Shown piece by piece: positions 1-5,271 of a stretch of DNA of 5,271 nt. Position 1 is the stretch's first letter, and every line of letters starts with the position of its first letter. The position numbers and the translations under genes are program-made. The stretch comes from JBKHBQ01 sp046542305 (lineage in GTDB: Bacteria > Bacteroidota > Bacteroidia > Bacteroidales > 4484-276). The DNA lies in contig JBKHBQ010000271.1 in assembly GCA_046542305.1 (NCBI GenBank), positions 1 to 5,271 of the forward strand, written 5' to 3'. The notes below the pieces were generated by a model, which did no database searches, was not told the origin of the DNA, and saw only the letters and a program-made list of their open reading frames with translations.

Positions 1-1912
1 AAATCCTGTACTTTCCATAAAGATCATCGATCGTTTTCAGGGTTTGGTTCAGCCTTGCATCAAACCATTCTACAGCAACTTTGCTGGTATCCGGCTGATC
101 AATGTTTTCATCAATCTCCCAACCTTTTACCAGGCGCAGCGCATTCCAGATTTTATTGGAGAAATTCCTGCCCTGTTCGCACAGCACTTCATCAAAAGGA
201 AGGTCATTGCCGGCAGGCGAGGTAAACAGCATCCCCACGCGCACACCGTCGGCTCCGTATTTTTTCATCAGATCGATGGGATCGGGCGAATTTCCCAGCG
301 ACTTGGACATCTTGCGCCCCTGCTTGTCGCGCACAATTCCTGTCAGATAAACATTTTTAAACGGAATGTCGTTGCGGTATTCCAGTCCGGCCATGATCAT
401 CCGGGCCACCCAAAAGAAAAGGATTTCCGGCGCGGTAATCAGGTCGTTGGTGGGATAATAGTAATTGATGTCTCTGTTGTCGGGATGGCGGATGCCATCG
501 AATACCGCTATCGGCCACAGCCACGACGAGAACCAGGTATCGAGCACATCCTCGTCCTGCTTCAGGTCTTCAATGTTTAAATTCTTTAATTCAGGGTACT
601 TAGCTTTGGCTTTTTGATAGGCTTCTTCAGGCGATTTTGCCACCACCATTTCCCTGTTGGGAAGGTAGTACACCGGAATGCGCTGTCCCCACCAGAGCTG
701 CCGCGAAATGCACCAGTCGCGGACATTCTCCATCCAGTGCTTATAAGTGTTCTTGAATTTCTTCGGATGAAACTGAACCGTGTCGTTCATCACCACCTCG
801 AGGGCCGGTTTAGCGAGCTCGGGCATTTTTAGGAACCACTGCAGCGAAAGCTTGGGCTCGATGGGAACATGTGTCCGTTCGGAATAGCCCACCTTGTTTT
901 TGTAATCCTCCACCTTCACCATATTTCCGGCGGCCTCCATATCCTTAACGATCTTTTTACGTACCTCCTCACGGTCCTCGCCAACATAAAGCTGCGCCGA
1001 TTCGTTAAGGGTTCCGTCGTCATTGAAAATATCGATGGTGTCCAGCTTATGGCGAATACCTATCTCGTAGTCGTTTATGTCGTGCGCCGGGGTAATCTTC
1101 AAACAACCCGTACCGAATTCCATATCCACATATTCATCCTGAATGATTGGCACCGAACGGTTTACCAGCGGCACCAAAACGCGCTTGCCATGCATGCTTT
1201 TAAACCGGTCGTCATTCGGATTCACACACACTGCCGTATCGCCGAGAATGGTCTCCGGGCGCGTGGTAGCGATGGTCACCCACTGATCTTCCTCACCATC
1301 CACTCTGTAGCGGACATAATATAATTTCGAATTTTCCTCCCGGTAAATTACTTCCTCATCCGAGAGCGCGGTAAGGGCTTTGGGATCCCAGTTTACCATG
1401 CGGATGCCGCGATAGATCAGGCCCTTATTATAAAGATCGATAAACACATCGATCACCGATTCGTACATACTTTCGTCCATGGTGAACTTCGTACGCTCCC
1501 AGTCGCACGATGCGCCCAGTTTTTTTAATTGCTCAAGGATAATCCCGCCGTGTTTTTCCTTCCATTCCCAGGCATGTTCCAAAAACTTCTCGCGCGTCAG
1601 GCTTTTCTTGTCGATACCTTCTTCGCGGAGCTTCGCCACCACCTTGGCCTCGGTGGCAATGGAAGCATGATCGGTACCCGGTAACCACAGGGCATTTTTG
1701 CCCAGCATCCTGGCCCTGCGCACCAGTACATCCTGCAAGGTGTTGTTCAGGATGTGACCCATGTGCAGCACGCCCGTTACATTGGGCGGCGGGATCACGA
1801 TGGTGTAAGGCTCGCGCTCGTCGGGCTCCGATTTGAAGTAGCCCTGAGCCATCCAATAGCTATACCACTTGTCCTCGGTTTGCGAAGGATCGTATTTCGG
1901 CGGAATCTGCAT
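1..1912 (-). CDS. valS: Valyl-tRNA synthetase (class I aminoacyl-tRNA synthetase), C-terminus beyond the window
   Basis: Cytoplasmic enzyme that activates valine with ATP and charges tRNA-Val; the family also hydrolyses mischarged Thr-tRNA-Val. The minus frame is open without a stop from the ATG at 1910-1912 to the left edge (637 codons). Visible in order: an N-terminal segment ending in PPPNVTG, the class I HIGH motif as HMGH (residues 50-53), GTDHA (79-83), the inserted editing (CP1) domain with TTRPET (216-221), the return to the catalytic core at WCISRQLWWGQRIP (400-413), DTWFSSW (458-464), and KMSKS (534-538). The anticodon-binding helical domain is only beginning at the edge. The family is usually about 870-880 residues, so roughly 240 residues, including the rest of that domain and the C-terminal coiled coil, lie outside. 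The start is supported by a -7 box 34 bp upstream and the normal distance to HMGH. IleS and LeuS are excluded by the ValS-type spacing and the PPPNVTG/GTDHA wording. No frameshift is seen. Confidence 0.97.
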   Translation of the reverse strand, partial: MQIPPKYDPSQTEDKWYSYWMAQGYFKSEPDEREPYTIVIPPPNVTGVLHMGHILNNTLQDVLVRRARMLGKNALWLPGTDHASIATEAKVVAKLREEGIDKKSLTREKFLEHAWEWKEKHGGIILEQLKKLGASCDWERTKFTMDESMYESVIDVFIDLYNKGLIYRGIRMVNWDPKALTALSDEEVIYREENSKLYYVRYRVDGEEDQWVTIATTRPETILGDTAVCVNPNDDRFKSMHGKRVLVPLVNRSVPIIQDEYVDMEFGTGCLKITPAHDINDYEIGIRHKLDTIDIFNDDGTLNESAQLYVGEDREEVRKKIVKDMEAAGNMVKVEDYKNKVGYSERTHVPIEPKLSLQWFLKMPELAKPALEVVMNDTVQFHPKKFKNTYKHWMENVRDWCISRQLWWGQRIPVYYLPNREMVVAKSPEEAYQKAKAKYPELKNLNIEDLKQDEDVLDTWFSSWLWPIAVFDGIRHPDNRDINYYYPTNDLITAPEILFFWVARMIMAGLEYRNDIPFKNVYLTGIVRDKQGRKMSKSLGNSPDPIDLMKKYGADGVRVGMLFTSPAGNDLPFDEVLCEQGRNFSNKIWNALRLVKGWEIDENIDQPDTSKVAVEWFDARLNQTLKTIDDLYGKYRI

Positions 1913-1946
1913 GTTATCGAAGATTTTCGTTTTTATAAAAGAGGTG

Positions 1947-1954
1947 CAAAAGTA
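1947..1954 (-). promoter_or_regulatory. Bacteroidota-type -7 promoter box for valS
   Basis: The minus strand reads TACTTTTG, a perfect match to the Bacteroidota -7 consensus TAnnTTTG, 34 bp before the valS ATG. No TTG-type -33 box is seen at the usual 17-23 bp spacing; that stretch is an A-run next to GC-rich sequence, so the upstream half is weak or absent. The leader would be about 25-30 nt, A/T-rich, without a Shine-Dalgarno sequence. The 12 bp around this box are identical to those around the sucD box at 3771-3782. Confidence 0.6.
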
Positions 1955-2039
1955 AACAAAGTATTTTTTTCGCCGCAGATGGGTTGATAAAAGTCTGAAA
2001 AAACACGTATGTAGCAAAGTGGCTGTCTGAAAGGTCTTG

Positions 2040-2080
2040 CTGTGGCTCTGTGACTTCTTTATGGTACGCTGTGGTATAAC
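2040..2080. repeat. Degenerate CTGTGG / CTCTGTG tract
   Basis: On the plus strand CTGTGG occurs at 2040-2045, CTCTGTG at 2046-2052 and CTGTGG again near 2069-2074, separated by T-rich spacers. The wording resembles the short CTCTGTG/CTGTGGT intergenic repeats I recall as frequent between genes in many Bacteroidota and other environmental bacteria. Here it is degenerate and short, so membership in such a family is inference. No function is claimed. Confidence 0.25.
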
Positions 2081-2124
2081 TTATAGGGTTGTTGCAAATA
2101 GTTTCACAAAGCAGACTCAAGGTT

Positions 2125-2158
2125 GCGCAAAACAAAAATTCCATAATTTGTTTTTCGC
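2125..2158 (-). repeat. Imperfect A/T-rich inverted repeat 3' of the nuclease-like gene
   Basis: The arms at about 2125-2140 and 2145-2158 pair through a GCG/CGC clamp and an A-run facing a T-run, with one mismatch and a 2-nt bulge, around a 4-nt loop. It begins 31 nt after the stop codon of the 201-aa gene. The minus-strand 3' arm contains TTTTTGTTTT but the stem is mostly A-T and no U-tract follows the GC clamp, so it is a poor intrinsic terminator. It may still mark or protect the 3' end of that transcript. Confidence 0.3.
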
Positions 2159-2189
2159 TGGTATCTGGACAGCCTCTTTACCTGATCCA

Positions 2190-2795
2190 TCAAAACCGCC
2201 GCGGCTCAAAATCCTCAGCATTTATGATGGATGCGCTGTTTCCGGTGGCACGGATGGCAAAAAGACCCTGTTTTTCAGCCATGGCTTCACTGCCGGCATG
2301 AGCTTTAAGAAAAGCCATGGCACCATATATCGTATTGCGACCGTATTTCGGCATCCAGGTTTTTACCAATTTCAGTTTTTCGGTAAAATCCTTTACATCT
2401 CCGGGACGCAAAGTGGTTTTTACTTCCACAAAAACCGCTTCCTCCCCGTTTTCGGCTACGATATCAAATTCGAAGTTTTTTCCGTTGTACCTCCCCTTTT
2501 TGCGCTCGGCGGTTTCGTTTACCGGGATTCCGCGTTCATTCAGCAGGCGGATCAAATCTCCTTCAATCAGCGATTCGATAAGCCTTCCCCATTGCGAAGT
2601 GAACAATTCCGACAGTTCTTTTATCTTTTTATCGGTTTCCTTGAATTGCCTGTCGGTTTCCTTGAATTGCCTGTCGGTTTCCTTGAACTGCCTGTCGGTT
2701 TCCTGAAACATTTGCCACACCTGCTGGAAATTTAGTGGCTGGCTGTAATTTTCCAGAGGTTCTTCCGCTTTACCGTGTTTGTTTTCTTTTTCCAT
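2190..2795 (-). CDS. Heptad-repeat coiled-coil protein with PD-(D/E)XK nuclease-like domain (DUF3782-type)
   Basis: A 201-residue protein with no signal peptide or membrane segment, so probably cytoplasmic. Residues 1-31 are polar. Residues 32-52 are three exact copies of the heptad ETDRQFK, followed by a diverged fourth (ETDKKIK, 53-59), giving a predicted coiled coil that leads into a helix (about 60-88). The C-terminal half has a PD-(D/E)XK core: FEFDIV with Asp111, then VFVEVKT with Glu124 and Lys126, the D-x(12)-E-x-K spacing of these nuclease folds; Glu73 or Glu78 could supply the helix-A acidic residue. This layout matches the DUF3782-type family of predicted nucleases, whose heptad count varies. 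The substrate and role of the family are not established to my knowledge, so function is left open. ATG at 2793-2795 is chosen because a -7/-33 promoter pair lies just upstream; the stop is TGA. It stands alone between housekeeping genes, with no toxin-antitoxin or restriction partner. Confidence 0.85.
   Translation of the reverse strand: MEKENKHGKAEEPLENYSQPLNFQQVWQMFQETDRQFKETDRQFKETDRQFKETDKKIKELSELFTSQWGRLIESLIEGDLIRLLNERGIPVNETAERKKGRYNGKNFEFDIVAENGEEAVFVEVKTTLRPGDVKDFTEKLKLVKTWMPKYGRNTIYGAMAFLKAHAGSEAMAEKQGLFAIRATGNSASIINAEDFEPRRF
2632..2704 (-). repeat. 21-bp in-frame tandem repeat encoding ETDRQFK heptads
   Basis: Units at 2632-2652, 2653-2673 and 2674-2694. The first two are identical, the third differs by one synonymous base (TTGAATTG versus TTGAACTG on the plus strand), and a 10-bp partial unit follows at 2695-2704. 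Each unit encodes one coiled-coil heptad, so gain or loss of a unit keeps both the frame and the heptad register. Near-identity at the DNA level indicates recent duplication or ongoing homogenisation. Confidence 0.95.
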
Positions 2796-2820
2796 TACAA
2801 AAAGAGTTATCAGTTTTACA

Positions 2821-2851
2821 CAAAAATAATCAAAAAAGGCTGACCTTCAAT
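2821..2851 (-). promoter_or_regulatory. Promoter of the nuclease-like gene
   Basis: The minus strand carries a -7 box TATTTTTG (2821-2828, fits TAnnTTTG) and a -33 box ATTG (2848-2851, TTG core) with a 19-bp spacer, the preferred Bacteroidota spacing. The box ends 25 bp before the ATG at 2795. The -33 element lies in the loop of the sucD terminator hairpin and the spacer covers one of its arms, so the two elements share sequence. Confidence 0.6.
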
Positions 2852-2863
2852 GGCCAGCCTTTT
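2832..2863 (-). terminator. Rho-independent terminator of sucD
   Basis: Arms at 2834-2845 and 2852-2863 form a 12-bp stem around a 6-nt loop. Read on the minus strand all pairs are Watson-Crick except one G-U wobble, with a GGCTGGCC core, and the downstream arm runs into six T (2832-2837). It begins 23 nt after the sucD stop codon. On the plus strand the same stem has an A-C mismatch, and no plus-strand gene ends here, so it serves sucD. Confidence 0.88.
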
Positions 2864-2886
2864 CTGTATTTTGATAAAAAATTATC

Positions 2887-3756
2887 TTATCCCAGCAGTT
2901 CAGCCATTTTCTTTCCAATGTCGGCGGGTGAATCCACCACGTGGATGCCACATTCGCGCATGATCTTTTTCTTGGCCTCGGCCGTATCGTCCTTTCCGCC
3001 GATGATGGCGCCGGCATGTCCCATGGTGCGTCCTTTGGGTGCTGTGGCTCCGGCAATGAAACCCACCACCGGCTTGGTGCCGTGATTTTTCACGTATTCG
3101 GCCGCCTCGGCTTCCATGGTGCCGCCGATTTCACCGATCATCACGATGCCTTCGGTTTTCGGATCGTTCATCAGCAGTTCTATGCCATCTTTGGTAGAGG
3201 TACCAATGATCGGATCGCCGCCAATGCCGATGGCAGTGGTTTGTCCCAATCCGGCTTTGGTGAGCTGGTCGACGGCTTCGTAGGTAAGCGTTCCTGAACG
3301 GGACACGATGCCGACTTTTCCGGGTTTGTGGATGAAGCCTGGCATAATACCAACCTTGGCCTCTCCTGGGGTGATCACACCGGGGCAGTTTGGCCCTACA
3401 AGGCGGGCAGGTTTATCTTTCAGGTATTCCTTTACCGTTATCATGTCCTTGGTAGGAATTCCTTCGGTAATACAAACGATTACCCCGATACCTGCATCGG
3501 CGGCTTCCATAATGGCATCCGCGGCAAATGCCGGCGGGACAAAAATCACCGACACATCGGCGCCAGCCTGTTTTACCGCATCTTCCACCGTATTAAAGAC
3601 AGGTTTGTCCAGATGGGTTTGTCCGCCCTTGCCCGGTGTTACGCCGCCAACCACGTTGGTGCCATAGGCAATCATCTGTTGGGCATGAAATGTACCTTCG
3701 TTACCGGTAAATCCCTGTATAACTACTTTTGAGTTTTTATCGACCAACACACTCAT
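2887..3756 (-). CDS. sucD: Succinyl-CoA ligase (ADP/GDP-forming), alpha subunit
   Basis: Alpha subunit of the TCA-cycle enzyme that interconverts succinyl-CoA with succinate, CoA and a nucleoside triphosphate, working with the SucC beta subunit. 289 residues, the normal family length. Visible: the N-terminal CoA-binding Rossmann segment with GFTGNEGTFH (15-24), VTPGKGG (39-45), GPNCPG (121-126), SRSGTLTYE (152-160), GIGGDP (177-182), Glu209 in GEIGG, and the phosphorylated catalytic His247 in GRTMGHAGA; the last two match E. coli Glu208 and His246 with the expected one-residue offset. The frame is open up to an ATG at 3843, but MSVLVDKNSK (start 3756) is chosen because the N-terminus then matches the family and a promoter lies between the two ATGs. 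The leader is A/T-rich without a Shine-Dalgarno sequence. sucC is not adjacent in this window. It is followed by its own terminator. Confidence 0.97.
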   Translation of the reverse strand: MSVLVDKNSKVVIQGFTGNEGTFHAQQMIAYGTNVVGGVTPGKGGQTHLDKPVFNTVEDAVKQAGADVSVIFVPPAFAADAIMEAADAGIGVIVCITEGIPTKDMITVKEYLKDKPARLVGPNCPGVITPGEAKVGIMPGFIHKPGKVGIVSRSGTLTYEAVDQLTKAGLGQTTAIGIGGDPIIGTSTKDGIELLMNDPKTEGIVMIGEIGGTMEAEAAEYVKNHGTKPVVGFIAGATAPKGRTMGHAGAIIGGKDDTAEAKKKIMRECGIHVVDSPADIGKKMAELLG

Positions 3757-3772
3757 GATATATTTTTTTGTG

Positions 3773-3802
3773 CAAAAGTAAAATGTTTTAAATTTTGCCA
3801 AC
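3773..3802 (-). promoter_or_regulatory. Promoter of sucD
   Basis: The minus strand has a -7 box TACTTTTG (3773-3780, perfect TAnnTTTG) and a -33 box GTTG (3799-3802) with an 18-bp spacer. The -7 box ends 16 bp before the sucD ATG, so the leader would be only about 10 nt. This placement rules out translation from the upstream in-frame ATG at 3843 for transcripts from this promoter. Confidence 0.75.
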
Positions 3803-3897
3803 GGACTGTTAAGGTTTTTTAAGGTAAACACAATGCTTTGCACACAAACTTAAAAATTGAATTGATGAACCCAGCATCCTGCATTTTTTTTGAAAAG

Positions 3898-3929
3898 TTG
3901 CAATTGGTGATGCCGATTTTTTAACTTTG
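3898..3929 (+). promoter_or_regulatory. Promoter of mnmE
   Basis: A -33 TTG (3898-3900, in GTTG) and a -7 box TAACTTTG (3922-3929, perfect TAnnTTTG) are separated by 21 bp, within the Bacteroidota range. The leader to the ATG at 3961 is about 25 nt, A-rich just before the start (AAAAAATTAAAAA) and without a Shine-Dalgarno sequence. It is divergent from the sucD promoter; about 95 bp between the two promoters hold no other feature I can name. Confidence 0.75.
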
Positions 3930-3960
3930 TGCTAATCAATCATCTTCAAAAAATTAAAAA

Positions 3961-5271
3961 ATGGATACTACCGACACAATATGTGCGCTGGCAACGCCTC
4001 CCGGAACCGGGGCTATTGCCGCCATCAGGCTAGCCGGAAAGGAGGCGTTCCAGATCGGAAATTCGGTTTTCAAACCGGCCAATTCAAGTATTAGTCTCGA
4101 CCGGGCCAAAAGTCATACAATCCATTTCGGCACCATTCAGGATGAAGATGATTTAATTGATGAAGTACTCGTGAGCGTATTCCGGTCGCCCACCTCCTAT
4201 ACGGGCGAGGATGTCCTGGAGATTTCCTGTCACGGATCACCCTACATTCAGCAAAGGATCATTCAACTGCTGTTAAAAAAAGGCGCCCGCACAGCCAGAC
4301 CGGGTGAGTTTACCCTGCGTGCATTCCTCAATGGCAAATTTGATCTTTCGCAGGCCGAAGCAGTGGCCGACCTGATTGCATCCAATTCCAAATATTCACA
4401 CGACCTGGCGCTGGAACAAATGCGCGGCGGCTTCTCTGAAAAAATCCGCAACCTGCGCCAGGAACTTGTGAATTTCGCTTCACTCATCGAACTGGAACTG
4501 GATTTCTCTGAAGAGGATGTGGAGTTTGCCGATCGCAACAAGATCATCGAACTCTTACAGAACCTCCGAAAAGAAATCGAAGGATTGTTAAAATCCTTCT
4601 CCGTGGGCAACGTACTGAAAAACGGCATCCCCGTGGCCATCATCGGAAAACCCAATGTGGGAAAATCCACACTGCTCAACACCATCCTTCAGGAAGAAAA
4701 AGCCATTGTGTCAGAAATTCCCGGCACCACGCGCGACAGCATCGAAGACACCATCATCATCGAAGGGATTGCCTTCCGCTTTATCGATACGGCCGGATTG
4801 CGCGTTTCGGAAGACGAGGTGGAAAGCATCGGCATCGAACGCACCATGGAAAAAATCAAACAAGCCCGCATTATCCTGTTTGTGTTTGATGTAACCGGCA
4901 GCGATGTAGAACAGGTTAAGGAAGTGCTGGAAGAACACCGCCACCTGATCGAAGATCCGAAAAAACGCATCATCCTGATCGGCAATAAAATCGACCAGTT
5001 GATCGAAATCCCCAAAGGCTTTAAGGACCTGGTGGAACTCGAAACCATCTTTATTTCCGCCAAACGAAAGGAAAACATCAATCTGATCTCCGACAGCCTG
5101 CTCAAATCGGTTAACACCGAACAAATCAGCGACAACACCATCGTTTCAAACGTACGCCACTACGAAGCCCTGTCGAAATCGCTCGACGCCATCGAAGACG
5201 TGGAAGACGGCTTCCAACGGCAAATCCCCAGCGACCTCATCGCCATCGACATCCGCAAAGCCCTCCACCAC
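3961..5271 (+). CDS. mnmE: tRNA uridine-5-carboxymethylaminomethyl modification GTPase MnmE, C-terminus beyond the window
   Basis: With MnmG, this GTPase installs the (carboxymethyl)aminomethyl group at C5 of the wobble uridine in certain tRNAs, using a folate one-carbon donor. 437 codons are open to the right edge. Domains: N-terminal folate-binding domain (about 1-120, with TICALATPPGTGAIAAIRLAG and SCHGSP), then helical domain (LRAFLNGKFDLSQAEAVADL), interrupted by a Ras-like G domain: P-loop GKPNVGKS (229-236), GTTRD (255-259), DTAGL (276-280), NKID (342-345), SAK (366-368). The helical domain resumes near the end and the frame is cut after IDIRKALHH. By comparison with the family about 25 residues are missing, including the C-terminal FCIGK-type motif with its conserved Cys, so that residue cannot be checked. 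The start is fixed by the canonical N-terminus and the promoter just upstream. Codon third positions become strongly C-biased toward the 3' end. Confidence 0.97.
   Translation, partial: MDTTDTICALATPPGTGAIAAIRLAGKEAFQIGNSVFKPANSSISLDRAKSHTIHFGTIQDEDDLIDEVLVSVFRSPTSYTGEDVLEISCHGSPYIQQRIIQLLLKKGARTARPGEFTLRAFLNGKFDLSQAEAVADLIASNSKYSHDLALEQMRGGFSEKIRNLRQELVNFASLIELELDFSEEDVEFADRNKIIELLQNLRKEIEGLLKSFSVGNVLKNGIPVAIIGKPNVGKSTLLNTILQEEKAIVSEIPGTTRDSIEDTIIIEGIAFRFIDTAGLRVSEDEVESIGIERTMEKIKQARIILFVFDVTGSDVEQVKEVLEEHRHLIEDPKKRIILIGNKIDQLIEIPKGFKDLVELETIFISAKRKENINLISDSLLKSVNTEQISDNTIVSNVRHYEALSKSLDAIEDVEDGFQRQIPSDLIAIDIRKALHH

Larger units (their letters stand above)
1955..2189. other. Intergenic region between valS and the nuclease-like gene, no credible gene
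   Basis: About 235 bp. Short open frames exist on both strands (for example minus 1914-2144 and the start of a plus frame at 2037). None has a recognisable domain, and the minus one runs through the valS -7 box and leader. The stretch holds a CTGTGG/CTCTGTG-type tract (2040-2080) and an imperfect A/T-rich inverted repeat (2125-2158), listed separately. I see no tRNA, riboswitch or strong intrinsic terminator in it. Confidence 0.6.

Noticed and set aside
44..1324. Several plus-strand open frames (44-580, 614-832, 869-1324).
   Set aside because: They lie wholly inside valS, whose minus frame carries all class I synthetase motifs. They are shadow frames.
1913..1946. Possible T-box or other riboswitch in the valS leader.
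   Set aside because: The leader is only about 25-30 nt by the promoter position, too short for a T-box, and no specifier-type stem is visible.
1914..2144. Minus-strand 76-codon frame between valS and the nuclease-like gene.
   Set aside because: It spans the valS -7 box and leader, has no recognisable domain and no promoter of its own; judged a chance frame.
2037..2735. Plus-strand open frame of 232 codons antisense to the nuclease-like gene, with a GFLELPV repeat.
   Set aside because: The repeat is only the antisense reading of the 21-bp heptad units. The product has no recognisable domain and the minus-strand frame has an intact catalytic motif and promoter.
2941..3732. Plus-strand frames antisense to sucD (2941-3297, 3308-3667, 3328-3732).
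   Set aside because: They overlap the canonical, full-length sucD and show no domain or start signals of their own.
3757..3843. 29-residue N-terminal extension of SucD from the upstream in-frame ATG.
   Set aside because: The extension is encoded upstream of the likely -7/-33 promoter and has no counterpart in the family; the shorter product has normal length.
4263..5141. Minus-strand frames within mnmE (4263-4685, 4689-5141, 4711-5124).
   Set aside because: They are antisense to the conserved G domain of mnmE, and low-complexity Ser-rich products are typical of shadow frames.

Overview
The window looks like ordinary chromosomal DNA from a member of the Bacteroidota. Four upstream regions carry the phylum's -7 box (TAnnTTTG), three of them with a TTG-type -33 box. 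The leaders are A/T-rich with no Shine-Dalgarno sequence, and the encoded ValS, SucD and MnmE read like typical Bacteroidota housekeeping proteins. The order or genus cannot be fixed from this sequence.

Layout: (i) 1-1912, minus strand: N-terminal 637 codons of valS (valyl-tRNA synthetase), running off the left edge. (ii) 1913-2189: valS leader and -7 box, then about 235 bp without a credible gene, holding an imperfect inverted repeat and a decayed GTGG-type repeat tract. (iii) 2190-2795, minus: a 201-aa protein with a heptad-repeat coiled coil followed by a PD-(D/E)XK nuclease-like core (DUF3782-type). (iv) 2796-2886: a compact spacer in which the sucD terminator hairpin overlaps the promoter of the nuclease-like gene. 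(v) 2887-3756, minus: complete sucD (succinyl-CoA ligase alpha subunit). (vi) 3757-3960: divergent intergenic region with one promoter for sucD and one for mnmE. (vii) 3961-5271, plus: mnmE (tRNA-modifying GTPase), 437 codons, running off the right edge just before its C-terminal catalytic Cys motif.

The genes do not form one functional unit. ValS and MnmE both act on tRNA (charging and wobble-uridine modification) and SucD belongs to the TCA cycle. The nuclease-like gene is the only accessory-looking member. Each gene appears to have its own promoter, so the three minus-strand genes are co-oriented but probably not an operon.

I found no mobile element, CRISPR array, tRNA/rRNA gene or clear new multi-gene system. 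The points most worth a second look are the repeat-bearing nuclease-like protein, the overlap of its promoter with the sucD terminator, and the strong codon-usage drift along mnmE.
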